The notes: generated by a model not told the origin, from the letters alone. Positions 19,055-29,186 are shown, counted from the stretch's first letter. The stretch is DNA of 64,000 nt from Gammaproteobacteria bacterium (GCA_028293765.1 JAQGOG010000056.1:1-64000); one strand, 5' to 3'. Numbers and translations: made by a program.

Positions 19055-21106
19055 ATGAGGGCCATGATGGCGGCCGCCGCAGCCACAGCTGTGGCAATGA
19101 TTCTCGCCGCACTTGCCACGCGCGCCGACGCTGCCGGCATCACCACGCTCGTGCTGCCGGCCAATGCGAATGCCGCGGCTGCTGTTGCAGCGGGGGACAA
19201 AGCTACCCAGGCGCTGAAACAGATGCTCCTCGAGACCAAGACCGGCTCGGGAGCCAAGCTGGGGCCTCATTTGTTCAATTTGCAAAAAGCTTACGGCGCC
19301 CAGCCCCTGTGGCACGACGGCGGCTTGCGCGCAAAGCTCCCGCCGCTGCGCGTGCAGGACGGCTATGTGCGAATCAGTGCCTACGGCGATGACGTCAGCT
19401 CGCTTAAAACGCAGCTCGTCGGCAAGGGCATGCTCGACGCAAAGCTCCATGACCACGCGGTGACCGGGCGTGTTCCCATCGCGGCCCTGAACGACGTGGC
19501 CGCTACGGCTGGACTGAAGTTCCTCAAACCGGTGCTTGCGACGACGCGCGCTGGTCTCACGACGAGCCAGGGCGATCATTCCATGCGTAGCGATCTCGGT
19601 CGGGCGCAATTCGGAGTCGACGGCACGGGCGTTCGCGTCGGAGTGCTGTCCGACAGTTTCGATTGCGCGCCCGGTGCGTTCGCGACCGGGCAGAATTTCA
19701 CGCGAGCCGGCCAGGACGCCGTGAACGGCGACTTGCCGTTGGGTGTTCGCGTGCTAGCGGATCTACATTCAGCACCCGACAGTGAGTGCACGGACGAAGG
19801 GCGCGCGATGATGCAAATCGTGCACGACGTCGCACCCGGCGCAACGCTCTCCTTCCACACCGCTTTCGTAAGTGAGGAGGATTTCGCGGACGGCATCCTC
19901 GCGTTGGCGAATGACGGCGCGAAAGTGATCGTCGACGACGTGGGCTATTTCGACGAGCCGATGTTTGAGGACGGCGTGGTCGCCGATGCCGTAGATCAGG
20001 TAGTCGCTCGCGGCGTGGCGTATTTCTCTGCGGCAGGTAACGAGGCGCGCCAGTCCTATCAATCCGCCTTTCGCGCCTCAGGCCGGAAGGGGCTGGCGGG
20101 CATGCGCCACAACTTCGATCCGGGCCCCGGCGTAGTCGACCGACAGCAGATGGTGGCGCCGGCGGGCACGATCTCGCTACTCGCTCTCGCCTGGGACCAA
20201 CCGTCCTTTTCCTCAAATGGTGTGCGTGGGTCGCAGAGCGATGTCGATGCGATCTTCTACAACAGGGACGGCACGCCGGTGGCGCCCTGCACCGACAGCC
20301 CGGCGCAGCTCGTCTGCCAGCAGCCGGGTATCGCGAACAACATCGGCGGCGACGCGGTGGAGCTGCCGGTCATCGTCAATCTTTCCAGTCAGGATCTGCA
20401 GGTGCAGCTCGGTATCGAGCTCGTGTCGGGACCGACTCCGGGCGCGATCAAATATGTCTGGTACGACATGGGCGCCGCGGCCCTCAGCGTCGAAGCATTC
20501 GACACGGCCGGGAGCACCATTGTCGGGCATCCGAACGCGGCGGGCGCCGAGGCGGTCGGAGCGGCGGCCTGGTACCAGACAGAACGCTGGGGCAGTCCGC
20601 TGCGCCCGCAGTGCGTGCCGGCCTGCCTCGATAGCTTTTCTTCGGCTGGCGGCACGCCGATCCTGTTTGATCGCGCCGGTCGCCGGCTGGACGAGGCCGC
20701 GCTCCGGGCCAAGCCCGGGCTCATCGGCCCGGACGGCGGCAACACCAGCTTCTTTTTCTTCAAGCTGGGCTTCAACGTGCCGGGAAGCTCGGAGGATGAT
20801 GCCTTTCCAAACTTTTCGGGCACGTCGGCGGCCGCTCCGCATGTAGCGGCTGTCGCCGCGCTGTTGCTCGACAAACGTGCGCGCGACGTTGCGGCTCACC
20901 GGCGCATTCCCACCCCGCGTAACCTGACGCCCGCCGCGCTCTATGACGTGCTCCGCGAGACGGCCAGCGACATGCGATTGCGGAACGTAGGTGGGAACCT
21001 CGGGCCGCAGCCGGTGAGCGCCGCGGATGGGTTTGATTACGATTACGATACCGGCTTCGGTCTGGTGGATGCCGTGCGAGCGCTGCAAGCGATTTCCGGG
21101 GAATAA
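19055..21106 (+). CDS. S8-like (subtilisin-fold) secreted protease, variant catalytic centre
   Basis: Signal peptide MRAMMAAAAATAVAMILAALATRADA; Asp motif VRVGVLSDSFD; DEGRAMMQIVHDVAPGA; VAYFSAAGNEAR; FSGTSAAAPHVAAVAALLLDK. Confidence 0.85.
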   Translation: MRAMMAAAAATAVAMILAALATRADAAGITTLVLPANANAAAAVAAGDKATQALKQMLLETKTGSGAKLGPHLFNLQKAYGAQPLWHDGGLRAKLPPLRVQDGYVRISAYGDDVSSLKTQLVGKGMLDAKLHDHAVTGRVPIAALNDVAATAGLKFLKPVLATTRAGLTTSQGDHSMRSDLGRAQFGVDGTGVRVGVLSDSFDCAPGAFATGQNFTRAGQDAVNGDLPLGVRVLADLHSAPDSECTDEGRAMMQIVHDVAPGATLSFHTAFVSEEDFADGILALANDGAKVIVDDVGYFDEPMFEDGVVADAVDQVVARGVAYFSAAGNEARQSYQSAFRASGRKGLAGMRHNFDPGPGVVDRQQMVAPAGTISLLALAWDQPSFSSNGVRGSQSDVDAIFYNRDGTPVAPCTDSPAQLVCQQPGIANNIGGDAVELPVIVNLSSQDLQVQLGIELVSGPTPGAIKYVWYDMGAAALSVEAFDTAGSTIVGHPNAAGAEAVGAAAWYQTERWGSPLRPQCVPACLDSFSSAGGTPILFDRAGRRLDEAALRAKPGLIGPDGGNTSFFFFKLGFNVPGSSEDDAFPNFSGTSAAAPHVAAVAALLLDKRARDVAAHRRIPTPRNLTPAALYDVLRETASDMRLRNVGGNLGPQPVSAADGFDYDYDTGFGLVDAVRALQAISGE

Positions 21107-21200
21107 TTTCTCTTTCGGCAGAGTCACTTATTCGCGAAAGGCCTGGCTGCTAAGAATTACTAATGTGCGACGGCTGCCCGGCTTGCGATAATGCCGAGCT

Positions 21201-21731
21201 ATGACGTCCGCACCCTATCCCCTCGTCTCCATGATCGTCGCGATGGCACAAAACGGTGTCATCGGCCGCGACAACACGCTGCCGTGGCGCCTGCCCGAGG
21301 ATCTGCGGCGCTTCAAAGCCATTACCATGAGCAAGTCCATTCTGATGGGCCGCAAGACGTTCGAATCGATCGGCAAGCCGCTGCCCGGTCGCCTGAATTT
21401 CGTGCTCACACGCAATCGTAACTGGCACGCCGAAGGCGTTGTCGTCGTGGGCTCGGTCGACGAGGCTCTGCAGAAGGTGCGTGAATCGGACGAGCTGATT
21501 GCGATTGGCGGTGCCGAGATCTATCGCCTCTTCATGCCCTTCGCGCGGCGCATCTATCTCACGCAGGTGCATGCCGAGGTACCTGGCGACACGATCTTTC
21601 CCGACTTCGACCCGACGCAATGGGTCGATGCCGAATACAGTGTGCATCCGGCCGATGAGAAGAATGCGTACACCGTGACGTTCGTTACGCTGGAGCGTAA
21701 GAACGCGCCGCTGACGCCGCGCGGGCATTAG
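21201..21731 (+). CDS. folA: Dihydrofolate reductase
   Basis: VSMIVAMAQNGVIGRDNTLPWRLPEDLRRFKAITM; ILMGRKTFESIGKPLPGR. Confidence 0.96.
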   Translation: MTSAPYPLVSMIVAMAQNGVIGRDNTLPWRLPEDLRRFKAITMSKSILMGRKTFESIGKPLPGRLNFVLTRNRNWHAEGVVVVGSVDEALQKVRESDELIAIGGAEIYRLFMPFARRIYLTQVHAEVPGDTIFPDFDPTQWVDAEYSVHPADEKNAYTVTFVTLERKNAPLTPRGH

Positions 21732-21827
21732 CACGCGGCTGCGCGCCGGTGCGCTGGAGGATGAGTGCTGGAGCACACGGTGCATGCACGCCTGAGCACA
21801 GAGCGCCGGAGTTGCATGGTCAGCGCG

Positions 21828-23195
21828 TCAGTCGATCGGCTCGAGGCGGTGCCTCACCAGCTTCTCGGCGAGCACGAAGTCCGTCGCGCCGGACGCGTCT
21901 GGCGTTGAATCCAACTCTTGGAGAAGCCGCGCCTGCACGATTCCGCGACGTTGAGCTTCCGCGTAGGGAATCTCGGGGTGGAACATCACCATCGAATAGC
22001 GCGGAATGAAGCGGTCGGGGAAGCGGCGTTCCAGTTCCATCGCGATGGCTTTGCGGCGTACGAATCCTGCCTCGAGTACGGCATCGCGCATTTCGAGATA
22101 GTTCTCCAAAGCCATCTGGGCGATCGCCGCCGCGTTCGGCCGGCGCGACTGCTCTAATTCCGCGAACAGCGGGCCCCATTCGTCATGGCGATCCAACAGG
22201 GTGTCGAGTACGAGGCAGTCCTCGAAGGCGGCGTTCATGCCCTGGCCATGGAAAGGGACAATCGCGTGCGCGGCGTCGCCGAGGAGCAGTACGCGGCCGC
22301 CCACGTGCCACGCAGTGAGGTGGACGGTCCCCAGCTGACCTTGCGGGTGAGCTGCGAATTCCTCCAGCAGATTTGGCATCAGCGGTACGGCATCGGCGAA
22401 TTCGCGCCGGAAAAAGTCATTTACGGCCTGGGGAGTCGCCAGTGAGGAAAACCCGTTGTGGCCCGTGCGAGCGAGGAACAGCGTAGCCGTAAAACTGCCA
22501 TCCGTATTCGGTAAGGCGATGAGCATGAAGCCGCCGCGCGGCCACACGTGCAACGCGTGCGGCTCGAGCACGTGTTTGCCCGCTTCGGTCGCAGGTATCG
22601 TAAGCTCTTTGTAATCGTGATCGAGCCAGTCTTCGCGCACGGTGACATGGCCATCAGCAGCCAGGCTCGTGCGGACCGCGGAGCCGGCACCATCCGTCGC
22701 GATCGTGGTCCCGAGCGCTACCTCATACTCGACACCCGCCGCGCGGTTTCGAAACCGCAGTACGTTCCGTTCCACAACGGCGCCCAGACAGGCTTGATCG
22801 AATCGCGTCGTGACGGTGTCGTAGCGGGCTGCTGCTTCGATCAATACCCGATTGAGCGCCGAGCGTCCGACCGAATAGATGACTTCGTGCTCTCGCTGCC
22901 CATATGGCTGCAGGGTGCTGCTGCTGCTGGACAGGTCGTGCACCATCCGGCCGCGCATGGGGATGAGCAGAGGACGAATTCGGTCCATGACACCCGCTCG
23001 TTCCAGAGCGCGGCTGCCGCGCGCCGCGAGGGCCAAATTGATCGAGCGCCCGCTTTCCGCATCTGAATGCCGCGGATCGGGGCGTCGGTCGTAAAGTACG
23101 ACCTTGAATCCGCGTCGGGCGAGCAGTACGGCGAGCAGTGCGCCCGCGAGGCCGGCGCCGACGATGTTGACAGCTCGGTGAGGATCGGGTTTCAA
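21828..23195 (-). CDS. kmo: Kynurenine 3-monooxygenase (FAD-dependent)
   Basis: NIVGAGLAGALLAVLLARRGFKVVLYDRRPD; LLGDAAHAIVPFHGQGMNAAFEDC. Overlaps kynU. Confidence 0.92.
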   Translation of the reverse strand: MKPDPHRAVNIVGAGLAGALLAVLLARRGFKVVLYDRRPDPRHSDAESGRSINLALAARGSRALERAGVMDRIRPLLIPMRGRMVHDLSSSSSTLQPYGQREHEVIYSVGRSALNRVLIEAAARYDTVTTRFDQACLGAVVERNVLRFRNRAAGVEYEVALGTTIATDGAGSAVRTSLAADGHVTVREDWLDHDYKELTIPATEAGKHVLEPHALHVWPRGGFMLIALPNTDGSFTATLFLARTGHNGFSSLATPQAVNDFFRREFADAVPLMPNLLEEFAAHPQGQLGTVHLTAWHVGGRVLLLGDAAHAIVPFHGQGMNAAFEDCLVLDTLLDRHDEWGPLFAELEQSRRPNAAAIAQMALENYLEMRDAVLEAGFVRRKAIAMELERRFPDRFIPRYSMVMFHPEIPYAEAQRRGIVQARLLQELDSTPDASGATDFVLAEKLVRHRLEPID

Positions 23196-24511
23196 ACGAT
23201 TTCTCGCAGCACCTGCGTCAGTTGCTCGCTGAAGCGAAACACATCCTCGAAGGTGTTGTAGAGGGGAACGGGCGCGACGCGGATCACATCCGGATCGCGC
23301 CAGTCGCAGATGACGCCACGCGCGCCGAGTTTATCGAATACACGTCTGCCGCGGCCCGGGGTGCCCGTAATGCGCACGGAGATCTGACAACCGCGAGCGC
23401 TGACTTCGCGCGGAGTGATGAAGCGGGCATCCGGCCCGAGACGTTCGATGAGAACCTCGAGGAAGCCCGTGAGCTCGACCGATTTCGCGCGCAGCCGTTC
23501 GATGCGCGCCTCCTGGAATATCGCGAGCGAGGCGATCAGAGGCGCGGCGGCGAGAATCGGCGGGTTGCTGATCTGCCAACCGGCGATGCCGGGCGCTGAC
23601 CGGAACTGCGACTCCATGCGAAAGCGAGTCGTCTCTTCGTGGCCCCACCAGCCCATGAGGTGCGGAAGTTGCGTTGCACCCGCTGCCGCGACCGCTTGGT
23701 TCGCGGGACTTTCCCCGAGCAGGTGCCGCTCGTGAACGAAGCATCCGCCGATGGCGCCAGGACCGGCGTTCAGATATTTGTAGCTGCACCAGACGGCGAA
23801 GTCGGCGTCATACTCGTGTAGGGCGAGCGGCATGTTGCCGATCGAGTGGGCCAGGTCGAAGCCCACGACACACCCGGCCCGGCGTGCCGCTCGCGCGATG
23901 CGCTCGAGATCGAATGCCTGTCCCGTACGAAACTGCACACCCGGCCATAACACTAGTGCAATTTCCGCGCCGTACTGCTCGAGGCAGGCTTCGATGGCTT
24001 CTTCCGGGATCGTATCGGTGCCCGCGGGCGGCGTGAGCTCGATCAGATGGCGCGCCGTGTCGAGGCCGTGCCAGGCGAGCTGTGAGGTTACTGCATGGCG
24101 ATCTGAGGAAAATGCGCCGGTTTCGATGAGGATCCTGGTGCGCTTACCGGAGGGCCGGTAAAAACTCGCCAGCATCAAGTGTAGGTTCACCGTCAGCGAA
24201 TTCATGGCGATGACTTCGCTGGTCTTCGCGCCCGTCAGATGCGTAAGCCCCGCTGTCAGATTCTCATGGTACGGAATCCACGGCCGTCGGGCATGCTCAT
24301 GTCCGAGGACGGCGAGTCGGGCCCAGTCATCGAGCTCCTCCATGACCAGTTGGCGGGCCGCGAGCGGCATCAGGCCAAGCGAGTGTCCACAGAGGAAGAG
24401 TGTTGGTTTACCGCTCTCGTCCCGAGGTAGTGCAAAGCGCTCGCGATAGGCACGCAAGGGGTCGGCTTCATCCCGACGGCGCGCGTGTTCAAGAGTGGGT
24501 TCGTAAGTCAT
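23192..24511 (-). CDS. kynU: Kynureninase
   Basis: LCGHSLGLMPLAARQLVMEELDDWARLAVLGHEHARRPWIPYHENL; FAVWCSYKYLNAGPGAIGGCFVHERH. Confidence 0.95.
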   Translation of the reverse strand: MTYEPTLEHARRRDEADPLRAYRERFALPRDESGKPTLFLCGHSLGLMPLAARQLVMEELDDWARLAVLGHEHARRPWIPYHENLTAGLTHLTGAKTSEVIAMNSLTVNLHLMLASFYRPSGKRTRILIETGAFSSDRHAVTSQLAWHGLDTARHLIELTPPAGTDTIPEEAIEACLEQYGAEIALVLWPGVQFRTGQAFDLERIARAARRAGCVVGFDLAHSIGNMPLALHEYDADFAVWCSYKYLNAGPGAIGGCFVHERHLLGESPANQAVAAAGATQLPHLMGWWGHEETTRFRMESQFRSAPGIAGWQISNPPILAAAPLIASLAIFQEARIERLRAKSVELTGFLEVLIERLGPDARFITPREVSARGCQISVRITGTPGRGRRVFDKLGARGVICDWRDPDVIRVAPVPLYNTFEDVFRFSEQLTQVLREIV

Positions 24512-24571
24512 GGCGATAAGATGGTTAAAACGGAAAGCGGGGAGCCCGTGTTGCCAGTGGGCGCCGGCGCC

Positions 24572-25372
24572 TCAGGCCGGCAACAATTGATAGAGCAGCG
24601 GCCGGCACGGCACGGCATCGCCGCCGATCGCCGGCACCTGCAGCGCGAGCAGATACGGGCCGTCGGGGGCGATGTCGGGAATGTACGCAAGCTCGGTGAT
24701 TGTCGCGCTAGCCCTGGTTGCCTGGGCTAGCGCGACCGCCCCGCGCGGCAGGCCGAAAAAAATGCGGTGTGCGGTGAGGCGGCCCTCATCATGCGAGCGA
24801 TCGATCGAAGGCAGGTCAACGATGAGATGCTCGATGCCTCGTTCTATGAGCGTCACCGCGGCTTCACGCGAGAGATAGGGCGGCGTCGCGTCGGTGTAGT
24901 CCTGATGGCGCTCGTCCGGTGGATTCGGCAGTGTTCGAATCACCAATGCGAGCGGCTCGAATGGCGCGGATATCGGCCAGCTTTTCTCGATCGCGCGTCC
25001 GGTAATGAGCCGATCCCCCGCTTGCGGAGCTGGCTCGGTGCTCTCACCCGCTAGCTCTGCGGCGACCGCCTCGACGGATACGAGCAACGCCGGAAGAAAC
25101 CCTGTGGGAGTCACACGATGCGCGTCGAGAGGCTCGCGCGTCAGGTGCCCGACACACTCGGTGTGCGTGCCGTTGCAGTGTGGGATGAGGGTGATCGTGT
25201 TGCAATTGCAGCTGGCACCGTGTTCCACGGAGCCGGAGAAGCCCGGCACCGCAAAAGGCTGTGAGCTCGCCAGCGGAGCACCGAAATGGCGCGGTTGCCG
25301 TGCCGAGAAATCGAGCTCGATAGCGAGGCTGATCGGTCGTTCGAGGTCAACAGTCACCTCGCGCCCTCCCAC
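24572..25372 (-). CDS. Cyclase family protein, candidate kynurenine formamidase
   Basis: Follows 3-HAO in the operon; HCNGTHTECVGHLT metal motif; DLPSIDRSHDEG. GTG at 25372 is the likeliest start. Confidence 0.75.
   Translation of the reverse strand: MGGREVTVDLERPISLAIELDFSARQPRHFGAPLASSQPFAVPGFSGSVEHGASCNCNTITLIPHCNGTHTECVGHLTREPLDAHRVTPTGFLPALLVSVEAVAAELAGESTEPAPQAGDRLITGRAIEKSWPISAPFEPLALVIRTLPNPPDERHQDYTDATPPYLSREAAVTLIERGIEHLIVDLPSIDRSHDEGRLTAHRIFFGLPRGAVALAQATRASATITELAYIPDIAPDGPYLLALQVPAIGGDAVPCRPLLYQLLPA
24702..24736. repeat. Perfect 13-bp inverted repeat inside the cyclase CDS
   Basis: GTCGCGCTAGCCC-tggttgcct-GGGCTAGCGCGAC. Confidence 0.9.
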
Positions 25373-25386
25373 ACTGATCCGCGCGT

Positions 25387-25902
25387 TCAACCGGCGCGCT
25401 CCATGACGGTGCCACACCGTGAGCAGGTGCGCCGTTCGACGCTCGAGTAGAAGCGCTCGAACAGTGCCGGGAACTGGGTTTCGATATCCGTGAGCTCGAA
25501 GTACTCCTCGTAGAGGAGGTTTCCGCACTTCTCGCAGTACCACTGGAAGCCGTCGCGCTCGCCGGGGCGACGCTGGCGCTCCACGACGAGGCCGACGGTA
25601 TTGGCGAATCGTTGCGGCGAGTGCGGGACGTTCGAGGGCAGTAGCAGCAGTTCGCCCTCACGGATCGGAACGTCGACCGCGCGGCCGTCCTGCATCGTCT
25701 TGAGCACCATGTCGCCTTCGAGCTGGTAGAAAAACTCCTGGCCCGGGTCGACGTGGTAGTCCTTGCGTGCGTTCGGACCGCCTACGACCATGATGACGAA
25801 GTCGCCATCGCGAAAAACCCGCTTGTTGCCCACCGGGGGCTGCAGAAGGTGCCGGTTCTCGTCGATCCAGCGCTTGAAATTGAGAGATTGCAAGGGTTCC
25901 AT
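25387..25902 (-). CDS. nbaC: 3-hydroxyanthranilate 3,4-dioxygenase
   Basis: [57 protein letters not shown], with C-terminal rubredoxin-like CEKCG...CSRCG pairs. Confidence 0.93.
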   Translation of the reverse strand: MEPLQSLNFKRWIDENRHLLQPPVGNKRVFRDGDFVIMVVGGPNARKDYHVDPGQEFFYQLEGDMVLKTMQDGRAVDVPIREGELLLLPSNVPHSPQRFANTVGLVVERQRRPGERDGFQWYCEKCGNLLYEEYFELTDIETQFPALFERFYSSVERRTCSRCGTVMERAG

Positions 25903-26029
25903 ACAGTGTGTCCTGGACGCCATTCGCGTATGTTACGCGCTGCCAAGGGGCTCGCGGGAGTAGAGGCTAATGCTCGAGTGGAGTACGCGCAGCGGCAAGC
26001 GCAGCAGTCTGCGCGGCGTCGGTTCTAAG

Positions 26030-26476
26030 ATGGTGCACAGTGGCACCCTCGTGCTGGTGATTCTGCTCGCCGGCTGCAGTCATCTGTCCGGCGCTCATTG
26101 GCCCTGGCGCCATAAACCGACACCCCCGCCACCGGAGGTCCACGAGGTCGTCGTGACGACTGAAGGCGGCACTTCCGCCTCTTTCCCGCAGTATTGGCTG
26201 CGGAATACGCTGCTGGTGGATCTGCAGGGCGCGAGCGGCTCAGGGAGCATCGTTCTGAAGCCACGTGAGGGTAACCCCTGGCCTGTACGGCTCGCCTTCA
26301 GGGTCACGCCCCGTGGAATCGGTGAGCTGGAGGTTCGGGCAGAACAACGCACAGTGTTGCCTGTCACGACCGACGGTTCGAAGCCGATCGTCATCGAGCT
26401 TGCGCCCGGAATTTACACTCCGAAGACAGCGCAGATCACAGTGTCGTGGGGACCGATCCGGACACCGGCGCCTTAG
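26030..26476 (+). CDS. Putative lipoprotein of unknown function
   Basis: MVHSGTLVLVILLAGCSHLSG lipobox; no recognised domain. Confidence 0.65.
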   Translation: MVHSGTLVLVILLAGCSHLSGAHWPWRHKPTPPPPEVHEVVVTTEGGTSASFPQYWLRNTLLVDLQGASGSGSIVLKPREGNPWPVRLAFRVTPRGIGELEVRAEQRTVLPVTTDGSKPIVIELAPGIYTPKTAQITVSWGPIRTPAP

Positions 26477-26558
26477 GAGCGGTCTGCCGGTGCGCCCGAC
26501 GCACGAGTCGCAGCGGGCAGGCGCACATTCCTTGGACAATCTTGGACAAGCTCCTGGG

Positions 26559-27386
26559 TTAGTCCGAGCCGGGCGACTGGTAGCCGGTGCACGAGACGGC
26601 TACCGGCGGGCGATCCGTGTCGAGGTCGAACGCGGTAAGCGCTCCGCCCCAAACGCAGCCCGAGTCGAGGCCCACTAAATCCCTGCGCACTACGAGGCCG
26701 AGAGCCGACCAGTGCCCGAAGATGATGCGGGTGTCCGCGCTCCGGCGGTCTTCGACTTCGAACCACGGCTGCAACGTTGCATGCCCGTCACGCGGTTTAC
26801 CTTTCATCGTGAGATCGACTTGTCCATCGCTCGTGCACACGCGCAGGCGTGTGAGCACGTTGATGGCGAAACGGAGTCTGTCCATCCCTGACAGCCTGTC
26901 GCTCCAGCGGCTCGGCTCGTCGCCGTACATGTTGTCGAATAGCGCACGCGGATCTGTGCGCAGCGCGGATTCGACTTCGTGCGCGAGCTCGAGTGCCATT
27001 CCAACAGTCCACTGCGGCACGAGTCCAGCGTGCACCATGAAATCGCCGCGCTCATCCAGGTGAGCGAGCGGTCGGGTGATGAGCCACTCGAGCAGGGCAT
27101 CCCTATCGGCGGCCGCGAGGACTTCATCCAGCGTGTCGGATCTGCGTTTACGCCGGCTGCCAAATGCAACGGCGAGGAGATGCAGGTCGTGGTTGCCGAG
27201 CACGGTGATGGCATTGTCGCCCAGGGCGCGCACAAACCTGAGAACTTCCAGGGAACGGGGTCCGCGGTTGACGAGATCGCCGACGAACCAGAGGCGGTCG
27301 CTGTCGGGCGAGAACTTCAGCTGCGCCAGGAGAGCGCACAACTCCTCATAACAACCCTGCACATCGCCGATGGCATAGCGGGTCAC
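26559..27386 (-). CDS. apaH: Symmetrical bis(5'-nucleosyl)-tetraphosphatase
   Basis: [53 protein letters not shown]. Confidence 0.95.
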   Translation of the reverse strand: MTRYAIGDVQGCYEELCALLAQLKFSPDSDRLWFVGDLVNRGPRSLEVLRFVRALGDNAITVLGNHDLHLLAVAFGSRRKRRSDTLDEVLAAADRDALLEWLITRPLAHLDERGDFMVHAGLVPQWTVGMALELAHEVESALRTDPRALFDNMYGDEPSRWSDRLSGMDRLRFAINVLTRLRVCTSDGQVDLTMKGKPRDGHATLQPWFEVEDRRSADTRIIFGHWSALGLVVRRDLVGLDSGCVWGGALTAFDLDTDRPPVAVSCTGYQSPGSD

Positions 27387-27766
27387 TGCAGGATGCCCGG
27401 CATCGCGAGCCGGAACGGTAGAATGGGGGCATCGAAGCGCTGGCCGTCGTCGCCGATCATCTCGTAGCTGCCCTGCATGGCACCGACCGGAGTTTCGAGC
27501 ACGGCACCGCTCGAGTAGCGGAAGCCCTGGCCCGGCTTCAGATGCGGCTGCTCGCCGACGACACCATCGCCGCGCACCTCCTGCACCTTGCCGTTCGCAT
27601 CAGTGATGATCCAATGCCGGGTCAGCAGCCGCGCGGGGACCGGGCCCTCGTTGCGGATGGTGATGGTGTACGAGAAAACGAACCGGCGTTCGTTCGGTTC
27701 GGATTGCTCGTCGAGATAGCTGGTCTCGACTTCGACGCGGATCTTGTTCAAGAGAGAAGGCATCAC
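27383..27766 (-). CDS. apaG: ApaG protein
   Basis: [62 protein letters not shown]. Confidence 0.95.
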   Translation of the reverse strand: MMPSLLNKIRVEVETSYLDEQSEPNERRFVFSYTITIRNEGPVPARLLTRHWIITDANGKVQEVRGDGVVGEQPHLKPGQGFRYSSGAVLETPVGAMQGSYEMIGDDGQRFDAPILPFRLAMPGILQ

Positions 27767-27827
27767 CCGATTCTACGGAAACCATCGCACCGCCGCCGCA
27801 AGCCCTGCCGCGACGGCGCATTCACTC

Positions 27828-28265
27828 TCAACCGCGTCCGACACGGACAGCGAGTACGTCGCAGGGCGCGGCGTGCAAAACCGTATCCTCGGTGAAGTTC
27901 ACCAGGATGGAAAGACCGTGGCGCTCGCGGCTGCCGAGCACGATGAGATCGGAATTGCGCTCACGCGCGACGCGTACGATCTCCGACTTTACATTACCTG
28001 CCTCCACGCGCGTGGCGGAGCCCGCCATGCCGAGTTCGCCGGCCAGCGTTGCGAGGCGCTGTCGGGCTCGCTCCAGCAACTCATCCTCTATCTGCACCGA
28101 GGGCATCAGCGTTTCGCCCATTGGCTCTACGGGGACGAACTCCACGACGTGCAGCAGTTCGACCTCGGCGCCAAGGACGCCGGCGAGCGCCTGCGCGCGG
28201 CGCCCAATGATGAGGCTGTCTTCCGTCAGATCGACTACTAGAAGGATGCGACGATAAACCGACAT
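27828..28265 (-). CDS. Universal stress protein
   Basis: YRRILLVVDLTEDS; LIVLGSRERHGLSILVNFTEDTVLHAAPCDVLAVRV. Confidence 0.93.
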   Translation of the reverse strand: MSVYRRILLVVDLTEDSLIIGRRAQALAGVLGAEVELLHVVEFVPVEPMGETLMPSVQIEDELLERARQRLATLAGELGMAGSATRVEAGNVKSEIVRVARERNSDLIVLGSRERHGLSILVNFTEDTVLHAAPCDVLAVRVGRG

Positions 28266-28331
28266 GCTGCAGTCCTCGTATGCCCCACGCTCGTGTGGAA
28301 GCCTAACTCAGGAAGTGGCTCGAACGGCAAT

Positions 28332-29186
28332 TTATCGCTGGGTTTCGTCCGATCCGGTGAATTGCACCGCAGGAGAGCGAGTTTCGCTGTCGAGGGTTTG
28401 CGCGAGCGCGTTGAATGCGTCCGGGGCGAATGTCTCTGGCCGCGCGCCGGGGTCCAGGCCGCAACGTTCAATCTGCTCGAGGCTGACGAGTCCACGGAGC
28501 GAATTGCGTAGCGTTTTGCGGCGGTGGGAGAACGCGGCCGCGACGACGGCTGAGTAGCGGGGACTTACGTCGAATGCCGGTTCGGGTCTCACCGTAAGAC
28601 GAACCACTGCCGACCACACCCGCGGCGGCGGCTTAAAGGCTCCCGGCCCGACGTCGAACAGGTGTTCGACGGTGACCCAGGGCGCCAGCATGATGGTGAG
28701 ACGGCCGTAGTCCTCATCGTTTGGCTGGGCGGCCATGCGTGCCACGACTTCCCGCTGCAGCATGATGTGCAGGTCGTGGATCGCGCCGGTGTTCTTCAAC
28801 AGGTGGAACAGGAGCGGCGTCGAGATGTTGTACGGCAGGTTGCCCAGGATACGCAGTCGGCCGCCGCGCTCACGTGCGAGCCGGGCGAAATCGAATTCGA
28901 GCGCGTCCGCTTCATGCAGCGTGAAGCGCGGGTAGTCGACGATCTGCGTTCGCAGGAGCGCGACGAGATCGCGATCGATCTCGATTGCATCCAGCGCGCC
29001 GTTTCCCGCCGCGAGCAACCGGCGGGTCAGAGCTCCGCGTCCCGGTCCGATTTCCACCAGGCGATCGTCACCTTGCGGGTCGATAGCGCCCACGATGTGC
29101 TCGAGCACGGCTGGATCGTGCAGGAAATGCTGGCCAAACCGCTTACGGCGCGGCGCCCGTCGGGCAGGTGTTGGTTCGTCCATCAA
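28332..29186 (-). CDS. rsmA: 16S rRNA (A1518/A1519) dimethyltransferase
   Basis: RKRFGQHFLHDPAVLEHIV; VEIGPGRGALT; ILGNLPYNISTPLLFHLL. Confidence 0.96.
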   Translation of the reverse strand: MMDEPTPARRAPRRKRFGQHFLHDPAVLEHIVGAIDPQGDDRLVEIGPGRGALTRRLLAAGNGALDAIEIDRDLVALLRTQIVDYPRFTLHEADALEFDFARLARERGGRLRILGNLPYNISTPLLFHLLKNTGAIHDLHIMLQREVVARMAAQPNDEDYGRLTIMLAPWVTVEHLFDVGPGAFKPPPRVWSAVVRLTVRPEPAFDVSPRYSAVVAAAFSHRRKTLRNSLRGLVSLEQIERCGLDPGARPETFAPDAFNALAQTLDSETRSPAVQFTGSDETQR

